Below, piece by piece: positions 32,335 to 40,100 of a stretch of DNA of 46,328 nucleotides. The DNA comes from Solirubrobacteraceae bacterium. Its GTDB lineage: Bacteria; Actinomycetota; Thermoleophilia; Solirubrobacterales; Solirubrobacteraceae. The stretch spans positions 1 to 46,328 of the forward strand of contig JAEMSV010000027.1 in assembly GCA_016462625.1 (NCBI GenBank), given 5' to 3'. The notes under the pieces are model-generated. The model saw only the letters and a list, made by a program, of their open reading frames with translations. It searched no databases and was not told the DNA's origin. The stretch's first letter is position 1, and each line of letters begins with the position of its first letter. Position numbers and translations under genes: made by a program.

Positions 32335-34029
32335 TTATGACCGGATGAGCTCGCCCTCGCCGGCGGGAATGCCGGACTGGCGCTCCACCTGGCGGCGGAT
32401 GTCCTTCATCGGCTCGATCGACCGGACGCGCGGAACCTCATCGAAGTTGTTCTGCGGCGGCGGTGACGGCGTGAACCACTCGAGCGTGTTGCCGAGCCAC
32501 GGATCCGGCCCGGCCAGCGGGCCCTTCTTCGCGGAGCGAATGAAGTTGTAGAAGCTGATCAGGATGCCGAGCGCCAGCACGAACGAGCCGAAGGTCGAGA
32601 TCATGTTGTACAGCTCGAGATTGCCGATGTCGGAGTACTCGTAGATGCGGCGCGGCATGCCGTCCAGACCCAGCGAGTGCTGGATCAGGAACGTCAGGGT
32701 GAAGCCGACGTACATGAGGACGACGGACACCTGCCCGAGGCGCTCATTCGGCATGCGGCCGCTCATCTTCGGGAACCAGTAGTAGAGGCCCGAGAAGATC
32801 GCGAACACCGCACCGCCGACGAGGACGTAGTGGAAGTGGGCGACGACGAAGTACGTGTCGTGCACCTGCCAGTCGATCGGGAAGATCGCCAGGAAGATGC
32901 CGCTGATGCCGCCGACCAGGAACAGCGACAAGAACGCCACCGCGAAGAGCAATGGGGTCTTGAAGAGGATCGTTCCTCGCCACAAGGTGGCGATCCAGTT
33001 GAACATCTTCACGCCGGTCGGGATGGCGATCAGGAAGGAGCTCAGCATGAAGAAGATGAGCACCACCGACGGGCTCGGCGTCGTGAACATGTGGTGCGCC
33101 CACACGAGCAGGCCGAGGAACGCGATGACCACGGTCGCCGCGGCGATCGCCTTGTAGCCGAAGATCGGCTTGCGGGCGAAGACCGGGAGGACCTCGGAGA
33201 TGATCCCGAAGCCCGGCAGGACCATGATGTACACCTCGGGGTGGCCGAAGAACCAGAAGAGGTGCTGCCACAGCATCGGGTCGCCTTCGCCCGGTGTGTA
33301 GAAGTTCGTCCCGAAGTGGCGGTCGGTCAACAGCAGCGTGACCGCGCCGGCGATCACCGGGAGCGCGAGGATCAGCAGGATCGCGTAGATCAGGATCGTC
33401 CAGACGAAGAGCGGCATGCGACCCCAGCCCATGCCGGGCGCGCGCATGTGCACGATCGTCGCGTAGAAGTTCACCGCGCCGACCAACGACGACAGGCCGG
33501 TGAGGTGGACGAGGAAGATCCATGCGTCGACGCCGCCGCTTGGCGCATACGCGGCCGAGGAGAGCGGGGTGTACGCGGTCCAGCCCACCTCGGGCGGGGA
33601 GAAGAAGATCGACGCGTAGAAGACGATGCCGCCCGAGAGCAGCAGCCAGTACGAGAGCGCGTTGAGCTTCGGGAACGCCATGTCCCGGGCCCCGATCATC
33701 AGCGGCACGAAGTAGTTGCCGAAGCCGGCCATGATCGGCACGACGAACAGGAAGATCATCGTCGTCCCGTGCATCGTGAAGAGCGCGTTGTAGACCTGCG
33801 GCGAGAGCAGCGTGTTGTCCGCTTGCCCCAGCTGCAGGCGCATCATCAGCGCCTCGACGCCACCCAGGATGAAGAACACCAGGGTGGTGACGATGTACAT
33901 GATCCCGATCTTCTTGTGATCGGTCGTGGTGACCCAGGAGGTCCAGCCCTTGGAAGGACGCTCGACCTCGGACGCGAGAACCTGGGGAACGCGCGCGCCG
34001 GTCTGCGTTGTGGTGTCAACTGCGGCCAT
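32335..34029 (-). CDS. ctaD: Cytochrome c oxidase subunit I, A1 type (cluster B)
   Basis: A 564-residue heme-copper oxidase core. Ligands are in FTMHGTTMIF (heme a), FWFFGHPEVYIMVLPG (CuB His with cross-linked Tyr, and the D-channel Glu), WAHHMF (CuB) and AHFHYVLVGG (hemes). GHPEVY marks the canonical A1 proton-pumping subfamily, unlike the A2-type enzyme at 26793. It has no N-terminal helical extension. It lies 12 nt downstream of ctaC and is followed by ctaB, giving a second, different aa3-type oxidase. Confidence 0.97.
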   Translation of the reverse strand: MAAVDTTTQTGARVPQVLASEVERPSKGWTSWVTTTDHKKIGIMYIVTTLVFFILGGVEALMMRLQLGQADNTLLSPQVYNALFTMHGTTMIFLFVVPIMAGFGNYFVPLMIGARDMAFPKLNALSYWLLLSGGIVFYASIFFSPPEVGWTAYTPLSSAAYAPSGGVDAWIFLVHLTGLSSLVGAVNFYATIVHMRAPGMGWGRMPLFVWTILIYAILLILALPVIAGAVTLLLTDRHFGTNFYTPGEGDPMLWQHLFWFFGHPEVYIMVLPGFGIISEVLPVFARKPIFGYKAIAAATVVIAFLGLLVWAHHMFTTPSPSVVLIFFMLSSFLIAIPTGVKMFNWIATLWRGTILFKTPLLFAVAFLSLFLVGGISGIFLAIFPIDWQVHDTYFVVAHFHYVLVGGAVFAIFSGLYYWFPKMSGRMPNERLGQVSVVLMYVGFTLTFLIQHSLGLDGMPRRIYEYSDIGNLELYNMISTFGSFVLALGILISFYNFIRSAKKGPLAGPDPWLGNTLEWFTPSPPPQNNFDEVPRVRSIEPMKDIRRQVERQSGIPAGEGELIRS

Positions 34030-34041
34030 CTGGTGCTCTTC

Positions 34042-35034
34042 CTAGGGGGTCGGGGTGGCGTCGGCGGGAGCGTCGGGAGCCTCGGCGGCGGCCACGCGGT
34101 CTCCCGTGGGGGAGAGCGTCTTCCGCTGGACGGCGGCTTCCTTGTTGGCAGCGGCGATTGCGAGCTTCTTGCCCGCGAGCCATTGCTGGTACTCCTCGGG
34201 CTCCACGGCCTTCACGAACGCGATCATGTTCGCGTGGTTGCGCCCGCAGAGCTCGGCGCACTGGCCACGGTAGACGCCCGGCTTGTCGATCTTGAACCAC
34301 GTGTAGTTCTTGTGACCCGGCACGGCGTCGAACTTGCCGCCGAGCTCCGGGATCCACCAGGAGTGGATGACGTCCTGGGCGACGATCGTCAGGGTGACGG
34401 TGGTCTTGGTCGGGACGACCATCGTGTTGTACGAGAAGACGTCGTTCAGCTTGTTCTTGTCGCTGTCCCCGTAGGTGAACCGCCACGCGTACTGCTGGCC
34501 GTTGACCTGGATGCGCAGCGACTTGCCGTTCGGCGGCTGGCGATCGGCCGACGAGGTCGACGCGACCGGGCGACCCGTGTCGAATCCGTTCGCGCTGGAG
34601 TCGGGCGGGTTGCGGATGTCGCCGAGCATGGCGAACGTGAACCCGCCGAGGACCACGAGGATCACGGCGGCACCGACGGTCCAGCCGATCTCGAGCTTCG
34701 TGTTGCCGTGGATCTGTGCGGCAACCGCGCCCTTGCGGTGGCGGTACTTGATGAGGCTGTAGAGCAGGATGCCCTCGACGCCGAAGAAGATGACGAACGC
34801 GACGACGAGGACCAGCTTGTAGAGCGTGTCGATGTCGTCGGCATTCGGTGAGCCGCCGGACTCGGGCGTCATCAGGTCGGCGGAAGCTGCGCCGGCGAAG
34901 ACCATCAGGCCCATCGCGGCGAGCACGAGGGCCGCGGTCAGGGTGCGGCGGAAGTTGGGATACGTCGCTGTCGGTGCCAAAGCGGCGGGGATTGTATTGC
35001 TAGGACGGCGGTTCACGCCGTCACGTCGGGTCAT
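34042..35034 (-). CDS. ctaC: Cytochrome c oxidase subunit II (cluster B)
   Basis: Up to 330 residues: a signal-like helix ending AGAASADL, two membrane helices (about 70-92 and 112-135), then the CuA cupredoxin with His in DVIHSWWIPELGGKFD and C259, C263, H267, M270 in CAELCGRNHANM. There is no fused cytochrome c, unlike cluster A. The start is unsettled. ATG 35034 overlaps the stop of the crotonase gene (ATGA). TTG 34980 would give a cleaner signal peptide (APTATYPNFRRTL) and lies just after a -10-like TACAAT at 34991-34996. Confidence 0.93.
   Translation of the reverse strand: MTRRDGVNRRPSNTIPAALAPTATYPNFRRTLTAALVLAAMGLMVFAGAASADLMTPESGGSPNADDIDTLYKLVLVVAFVIFFGVEGILLYSLIKYRHRKGAVAAQIHGNTKLEIGWTVGAAVILVVLGGFTFAMLGDIRNPPDSSANGFDTGRPVASTSSADRQPPNGKSLRIQVNGQQYAWRFTYGDSDKNKLNDVFSYNTMVVPTKTTVTLTIVAQDVIHSWWIPELGGKFDAVPGHKNYTWFKIDKPGVYRGQCAELCGRNHANMIAFVKAVEPEEYQQWLAGKKLAIAAANKEAAVQRKTLSPTGDRVAAAEAPDAPADATPTP
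34991..35022 (-). promoter_or_regulatory. Possible internal promoter and inverted repeat at the ctaC 5' end
   Basis: On the minus strand, GACGGCGTGAACCGCCGTC (35022-35004, 7-bp arms) is followed by TACAAT (34996-34991), a good -10 sequence and AT-rich for this DNA. No matching -35 is clear. If used, transcription would begin near 34984 and TTG 34980 would be an almost leaderless start. Confidence 0.4.
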
Positions 35035-35822
35035 CGCCCGGAGAACTGGGCGGGACGGCGCTCCGTGAAGGCCGTGACCCCTTCGGCGAAGTCCCCGGTG
35101 AGGCCCATCTCGTACTGGATGTCGGCCTCGAGCGACAGCTGTTCGGCGAGGCCGGGGTAGGCCCAGGCGTTGAACTGCCTTTTGATTCCCGCGTACGCGC
35201 GGGTCGGGCCTTCGGCGAGGCGATCGAGGAGCGCTGCGCCCTCGGCGGCGAGCTGATCGGCCGGGACGACCCGGTTGACGAGGCCCCATTCGAGGGCCTG
35301 CGGCGCGGGGATGCGCTCCCCCAGCATCGCCATCTCGGTGGCCCGGGCCAGTCCCGCGCGCGCGGGGACGAAGGCGGAGGCACCGCCGTCGGGCACGAGG
35401 CCGATGTTCACGAAGGCGAGCAGGAAGTACGCCGAGTCCGCGGAGACGACGATGTCCCCGGCGAGGGCGAGGGAGCAACCGACGCCGACTGCTGGGCCGT
35501 TGACCAGCGAGACGACCGGCTTCGGCATCGCGCGGACGCCGAGGATCACGGGGTTGTACTGCTCGACGAGCGACGCGCGCAGATCGGGCTCGGCGTCCTC
35601 GGCCGGGCCGCCCGCCTTCAGGTCGGCGCCCGAGCAGAACGCCCGGCCCTCGCCGGTCAGGCCGACCGCGCGGATGTCGTCGTCGGCGGCCACCTCCTCG
35701 AGGGCGGCGGTGAGATCACGGCTGACCTCGCGGTTCCAGGCGTTCAGGGCGTCGGGGCGGCGCAGCTCGATGGTGGCGACGGCGCCGCGCCGTTCGATGG
35801 CGACGGTCTGCAGGGCGGGCAT
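35031..35822 (-). CDS. Enoyl-CoA hydratase/isomerase family protein, PaaG-like
   Basis: A 263-residue crotonase. The oxyanion-hole segments are FCSGADLKAGG and NGPAVGVGCSLALAGD. At the first catalytic position the hydratase glutamate is absent (FLLAFVNIGL), while the following VPDGGASAF carries an Asp, as in PaaG and isomerase-type relatives; a Glu is kept in ATEMAMLG. This favours an isomerase or non-hydratase reaction. Its stop overlaps the ctaC ATG, an unexpected partnership with an oxidase; the coupling may be incidental if ctaC starts at 34980. Confidence 0.87.
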   Translation of the reverse strand: MPALQTVAIERRGAVATIELRRPDALNAWNREVSRDLTAALEEVAADDDIRAVGLTGEGRAFCSGADLKAGGPAEDAEPDLRASLVEQYNPVILGVRAMPKPVVSLVNGPAVGVGCSLALAGDIVVSADSAYFLLAFVNIGLVPDGGASAFVPARAGLARATEMAMLGERIPAPQALEWGLVNRVVPADQLAAEGAALLDRLAEGPTRAYAGIKRQFNAWAYPGLAEQLSLEADIQYEMGLTGDFAEGVTAFTERRPAQFSGR

Positions 35823-35841
35823 TGCGCCATCCTACGCAGGG

Positions 35842-36555
35842 ATGTCGTCTCGACCCCTCATCGGGATCGCCGCGCCGCAGGTCCGGGCGCGCTGGGGGCC
35901 GTGGGAGGACGAGGCCCTCGTCGTCCCGGTGACGTACGTGCGCGCCGTGCGCGACGCGGGCGGGCTCCCGCTGATCCTGGCGCCGGAGGACGGAGGCGGG
36001 CCGGACGAGATCCTCGACCTCGTCGACGGGCTGATGCTCGTCGGCGGGACCGACGTGGGGCCGGACCTGTACGGCGCGCCGCCGCATCCGGAGACCGACA
36101 CGCCGGTCCCCGAGCGCGACGCCTTCGAGCTCGCGCTCACCCGGGCGGCCCTGGAGCGCGACGTGCCGCTGCTGGCGATCTGCCGCGGGATGCAGGTGCT
36201 CAACGTCGCGTGCGGCGGGACGCTGTCCCAGCATCTGCCCGAGATCGTCGGCCACGAGGAGCATCGCCGCACCCGGGGCTCCTTCGCAGACGCGGACCAT
36301 GACGTCCGGTTCGCGCCCGGCTCCCTCGCCGCGCGGGTCGCAGCGGAGCCCGTCCACGCGATCAAGTCCCAGCATCACCAGGCGGTCGACGCGATCGGCG
36401 CCGGCCTCGAGGTCACCGGCTGGGCCGTCGCCGACGGGCTGCCCGAAGCGGTGGAGCGGCGCGACCGCCGGTTCGTGCTCGGGGTGCAGTGGCATCCGGA
36501 GGAGGATCCGGACAGCCCCGTGATCGCCGCGCTGGTTCACGCCGCGCGCGGGTGA
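35842..36555 (+). CDS. Class I glutamine-amidotransferase-like gamma-glutamyl hydrolase (peptidase C26)
   Basis: A 237-residue stand-alone GATase fold of the PuuD type. The nucleophile is C114 in LLAICRGMQVLN, with H218 and E220 in QWHPEED. The segment LVGGTDVGPDLYG and a VHAIKSQHHQAV strand match gamma-glutamyl-GABA hydrolases and related C26 enzymes. ATG 35842 is 19 nt from the divergent crotonase start. The stop overlaps the next gene (GTGA). The exact gamma-glutamyl substrate is not predictable. Confidence 0.9.
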   Translation: MSSRPLIGIAAPQVRARWGPWEDEALVVPVTYVRAVRDAGGLPLILAPEDGGGPDEILDLVDGLMLVGGTDVGPDLYGAPPHPETDTPVPERDAFELALTRAALERDVPLLAICRGMQVLNVACGGTLSQHLPEIVGHEEHRRTRGSFADADHDVRFAPGSLAARVAAEPVHAIKSQHHQAVDAIGAGLEVTGWAVADGLPEAVERRDRRFVLGVQWHPEEDPDSPVIAALVHAARG

Positions 36556-37241
36556 CGACGGTGCGGGACGACGAGCGGCTCGCCCGCGCCTACGGCTACC
36601 CCTTCCGTGACGCCAGTCCGCGCGAGCCCACCGACCAGGCGCCCGAGCCGTGGCCGGCCCAGGCGTCGGCGGTCGTCGCGTTCGGCGCGAACGTCACGCG
36701 CGACGCGCTTCGCGCGAAGCTCGGCGCGGACGCCGACGGCATCCGGATCCTGGACGCGACGCTGCACGGCGTCGACGCCGTGTACTCCGCGCACGTCAGT
36801 CCCTACGGCGCCATCCCCGCGACGCTGCATCCGTCGGCCGGAACGCGGCTCGACGCGCGCCTGCTCGTCCTCGACGCGGGCGTCCTCGCCCGGCTCGACG
36901 AGACCGAGCCGAACTACGAGCGCGTCGTGGTGGAGCCGCCGGCGCACGTGGAGCCTTGGGGCGCGCGGACCGATCGGGTGGAGATGTACCGATCACGCCA
37001 CGGGCCGTTGCTGCTCGGCGGCGCGCCGCGAGCGCTGGAGGAGATTCCCGCCGGCGGCCGCGTGTTCACGGCGCTGTCCCAGCACGCCGTCCAGACCGCC
37101 GCGCGCGATCTCCTCGAGCCCGAGGCCGAGCTGGACGCGTTCGTCCTCGCCGGCGCGCTCGACGTGGCGCTGCGGGCCGAGCGAACAGCGGTCCTCCGGG
37201 GAGATCGTCAACCAGCGCGGCGCCGCCGGAAGCGCGGGTAG
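36552..37241 (+). CDS. Possible gamma-glutamylcyclotransferase-fold protein
   Basis: I do not recognise this 229-residue protein with certainty. The middle (about 38-140) reads AFGANVTRDALRAKLG, a central strand region, then LLVLDAGVLARLDETEPNYERVVV. This resembles the AIG2/GGCT layout (an N-terminal small-molecule loop, and a late Leu-Asp-x-x-E-x-x-Tyr-x-x-V segment), though the classical YGSN is altered to FGAN. GTG 36552 is coupled by overlap to the gamma-glutamyl hydrolase-like gene, which makes a joint gamma-glutamyl role attractive. The last 15 residues are very basic (RRRRKRG). Confidence 0.6.
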   Translation: MTTVRDDERLARAYGYPFRDASPREPTDQAPEPWPAQASAVVAFGANVTRDALRAKLGADADGIRILDATLHGVDAVYSAHVSPYGAIPATLHPSAGTRLDARLLVLDAGVLARLDETEPNYERVVVEPPAHVEPWGARTDRVEMYRSRHGPLLLGGAPRALEEIPAGGRVFTALSQHAVQTAARDLLEPEAELDAFVLAGALDVALRAERTAVLRGDRQPARRRRKRG

Positions 37242-37289
37242 GGTCGCGCCGCCCCGGTCGGCGCGGATGCCGCCGGGGACTCCGGCTTC

Positions 37290-39713
37290 ATGGAACTCGT
37301 CCTCGCATGGCTCGTCTTCCCGATCGTCACGATCGGTGTCTGCGCGGGTCTGGGGCTGCTCCTGCAGTGGGCCTCCGGGGCGGCGCTGCCGGTGCCGCTG
37401 CTGCCGGGCGCCGGACTCGCCGTGCTCGTGGTCGTCTCGCAGCTGACGACCACGCGCCCGTGGGCTGCGCCCGCCACCGTCCCGGTTCTTGCCGTCCTCG
37501 CGGTCGCGGGATACGTCGTGGAGCGCAAGCGCCTGCGCGGGTTGCGGCCCGGTCGCTGGGCGGTGCTCGCGGGCGTCGTGACCCTGGCGATCGCCGCCGC
37601 GCCCGTGGTGCTGTCGGGCCAGGCGACGTTCTCGGGCTACACGGTCCTCGCGGACCTCTCGATCCACCTGATGGGCGCCGACGCGATGCTCGATCACGGT
37701 CGCGACTTCTCGTTACTGGAGCCGTCGACCTATCAGGGCGCGCTGGTCAGCTACTACAACGGCAGCGCCTACCCGGCGGGCGGGGCGACGGCGCTCGGCA
37801 CGCTGGCCCGACTCTCAGGTGAGGACGCGGCCTGGGCGGTCGCGCCGTTTCTCGCCCTGCTCGTGGCTCTCCTCGCGCTGGCCTTCTACGAGCTCGCCGG
37901 CACGGTCCTGCGCCCCGGCCCGGTGCGGGCGATCGTGGCGACCGTGGCCGCGCAGCCGGCGATCGTCTACACCTACGCGCTGCAGGGCAGCCTGAAGGAG
38001 ATCGGCGCGGTCTCCCTGGTCGGGCTTCTGGCGGCGCTGTGTCCGTGGTACGTGGATCGCCGGCGCGAGGGCGGCGGCCCGCGCGCGGTGGTCGCTCTGG
38101 CGGTCGTCACCGCCGCGGCGTGCGCGGTCGTCGGAGCGGTCGCGCTGACGTGGACCGGCCCGCTTCTGGTGGCGGCGCTGCTCATCGGGACCCGGGCGGC
38201 CCCCGCACGGAGGACGGCCGACGCCTGGGTGTCGGGTGGGGTGCTCGTCGTTGTCCTGGCCGCGCTGAGCATCCAGACGATCAGCGGACTCGCGACGTAC
38301 CTCGAGGTCACCAACCAGGGGCGGACGCCCGAGGCACGCGCCGGCAACCTCAAGAGCCCGCTCAAGCCGACCCAAGTGGCCGGTGTGTGGCTGACGGGCG
38401 ACCATCGCGACGTGCCCGACGGCGCGCGGAAGCCCCTCACGTCGGTCCTGCAGATCCTGGTCGCCCTGGCGGCGGCGGGCGGGGTGGTGCTCCTCGCCCG
38501 GCGGCGGGTGTGGTGGCCGCTCCTGCTGCTCGCGACGATGATCGTGGCGACGATCGTCCTGGTCTGGCAGGGCACGCCATGGAGCGACGCGAAGGCGTAC
38601 ATGATCGCCTCCCCGGCGGTGCTGTTCTGCGCGCTCCTCGGCGCGGCGCTGCTGCTGCGTGCTCACGGTGTCGCGCGCGTCGCCGGCGTCGGCGTGGGCG
38701 GCGCGATCGTGCTCGGAGTGCTGGCGTCCAATGCGCTCGCCTACCGCGAGGTGTCACTCGCGCCGCGAGACCGGATGGACGAGCTCGCCGCGATCAACGA
38801 GCGATTCGCGGGGCAGGGACCGGCGCTCACCCCCGAGTACGAGGAGTTCGGCAAGTACTTCCTGCGCGACATCGCGCCCGAAGGCCCCGTCGAGGGCTGG
38901 CGCAGCCGCGACGTCGAGCTGGCACATCCGGAGGATCCGCCGAACCTGCTGGGGACGTCGGTGGAGCTCGGCGAGCTCGCGGACCCGTACGTCCGGCACT
39001 ACCCGCTCCTGGTCCTGCGGCGCGGGTTCGCGATGAGCCGGCCGCCGGTCGGCTACCGCCGCGTGTTCGAAGGGCGGTGGTACGACGTGTGGCGACGTGA
39101 GGGCGAGCAGCCGCGGGTCGTCGACACGCTCGCGCTCGGCCGGGACCGCCAGGCCGCGGCCGTCCCCTCGTGCGCGCACCTTCAACGGCTCGCGCGGAGC
39201 GCGTCGGCGGCCGGTGGAGAGCTCGCGTTCGTTGCGCGGTCGCGGACGCCCATGTTCGAACCGGGCCGGGTCCGGCACGCCTGGAACTGGGTGACGGACT
39301 CGGGCGACCCGAGCCTCGTGAACCTGTTCGGCCCGGGGCGCTCCCGCGGCAGCCTCGTGGTCGACCGTCCGGGCCGGTACGACGTCTGGGTCGAGGCGCG
39401 CGTCGGCCGCCCCGTCGAGGTCCGCATCGACGGCAGGCCCGTCGGGCGGGTCGGCTGGCGGATGAACCCGCGGATGTCGCCCGAGCGGGTCGCGCAGATC
39501 AATCTGCAAGCCGGGCGTCACTCCGCGGAGGTCCTCGTCGGGGGAGGTGGGCTCCGGCCCGGAGCTGCGGGCAACAACCGGATCGTCGGGCCCGTCGGCC
39601 TCACGGAGACGGACCCGGCGACGCTGCCGGTCGGTCGGGTCTCACCGGCCCGCTGGAGAGAGCTGTGCGGGCGTAGATACGATTGGGTAGCAGCGGTTGC
39701 GCAGGGCCGTTAG
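37290..39713 (+). CDS. Large GT-C-like polytopic membrane protein with C-terminal extracellular domain
   Basis: An 807-residue protein. Residues about 1-490 hold roughly 12 hydrophobic helices with an early external loop (SIHLMGADAMLDHG, then SYYNGSAYPAGG), as in GT-C glycosyltransferases, though no definite catalytic DxD is seen. Residues about 500-807 are soluble. The end (about 690-780) reads RPGRYDVWVEARVGRPVEVRIDGRPVG and looks like a beta-sandwich carbohydrate-binding module. The likely role is transfer or polymerisation of a cell-envelope glycan using a lipid-linked donor; substrate unknown. The ATG lies 48 nt after the preceding gene. Confidence 0.7.
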   Translation: MELVLAWLVFPIVTIGVCAGLGLLLQWASGAALPVPLLPGAGLAVLVVVSQLTTTRPWAAPATVPVLAVLAVAGYVVERKRLRGLRPGRWAVLAGVVTLAIAAAPVVLSGQATFSGYTVLADLSIHLMGADAMLDHGRDFSLLEPSTYQGALVSYYNGSAYPAGGATALGTLARLSGEDAAWAVAPFLALLVALLALAFYELAGTVLRPGPVRAIVATVAAQPAIVYTYALQGSLKEIGAVSLVGLLAALCPWYVDRRREGGGPRAVVALAVVTAAACAVVGAVALTWTGPLLVAALLIGTRAAPARRTADAWVSGGVLVVVLAALSIQTISGLATYLEVTNQGRTPEARAGNLKSPLKPTQVAGVWLTGDHRDVPDGARKPLTSVLQILVALAAAGGVVLLARRRVWWPLLLLATMIVATIVLVWQGTPWSDAKAYMIASPAVLFCALLGAALLLRAHGVARVAGVGVGGAIVLGVLASNALAYREVSLAPRDRMDELAAINERFAGQGPALTPEYEEFGKYFLRDIAPEGPVEGWRSRDVELAHPEDPPNLLGTSVELGELADPYVRHYPLLVLRRGFAMSRPPVGYRRVFEGRWYDVWRREGEQPRVVDTLALGRDRQAAAVPSCAHLQRLARSASAAGGELAFVARSRTPMFEPGRVRHAWNWVTDSGDPSLVNLFGPGRSRGSLVVDRPGRYDVWVEARVGRPVEVRIDGRPVGRVGWRMNPRMSPERVAQINLQAGRHSAEVLVGGGGLRPGAAGNNRIVGPVGLTETDPATLPVGRVSPARWRELCGRRYDWVAAVAQGR

Positions 39714-39716
39714 GCT
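39711..39716 (+). promoter_or_regulatory. -10-like box 6 nt before the winged-helix gene
   Basis: TAGGCT ends 6 nt before GTG 39723. Its TAG is also the stop codon of the upstream gene, so a chance match is more likely here than at acpS or csoR. Confidence 0.3.
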
Positions 39717-39722
39717 CGGCGT

Positions 39723-40016
39723 GTGTCTTGGACCTTCCTGACCAATCACACGCATGTCCTGTTGTGCATCGCGCAGGATCCCGAGACGCGGCTGCGTGAC
39801 GTGGCCAGCGCCGTCGGGATCACCGAACGGGCCGCTCAGCGCATCGTCGGAGAACTCGAGGAGGCCGGCTACCTGGCCCGCCAGCGCGAGGGACGACGCA
39901 ACGTCTACGAGCTCCGGATCGATCGGCCCCTGCGCCATCCGCTCGAGGAGGGTCACGTCGTCGGTGAGCTCCTCGAGGTGCTCGCGCGTGAGCCTGCGCC
40001 GGGCCTCCCGGCCTGA
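39723..40016 (+). CDS. Small winged-helix (MarR/ArsR-like) transcriptional regulator
   Basis: A 97-residue protein with a winged-helix core: TNHTHVLLCIAQDPETRLRDVASAVGITERAAQRIVGELEEAGYLARQREGRRNVYEL, with the recognition helix near 34-48 and the wing at about 55-67. There is no obvious metal-binding or effector site. The C-terminal 25 residues could mediate dimerisation. It lies between two membrane-protein genes; targets unknown. The GTG start is 9 nt after the upstream stop. Confidence 0.8.
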   Translation: MSWTFLTNHTHVLLCIAQDPETRLRDVASAVGITERAAQRIVGELEEAGYLARQREGRRNVYELRIDRPLRHPLEEGHVVGELLEVLAREPAPGLPA

Positions 40017-40080
40017 TCCACATACGGACTGCCGTTTTCGACGCCCTGTCCAAGGGGTGTGGTGGGTCTGACCCTCTTTC

Positions 40081-40086
40081 TATACT
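40081..40086 (+). promoter_or_regulatory. -10 element of the flippase-like gene
   Basis: TATACT, a near-consensus -10, ends 14 nt before ATG 40101. The same hexamer precedes trxB at 41240-41245. No -35 is evident. Confidence 0.5.
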
Positions 40087-40100
40087 CGCGAGCACCTGCG

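Noticed and set aside
32677..34851. 724-codon plus-strand frame across oxidase cluster B
   Set aside because: It overlaps ctaD and ctaC on the opposite strand, has no signal or domain, and is compositionally a shadow of membrane-protein codons.
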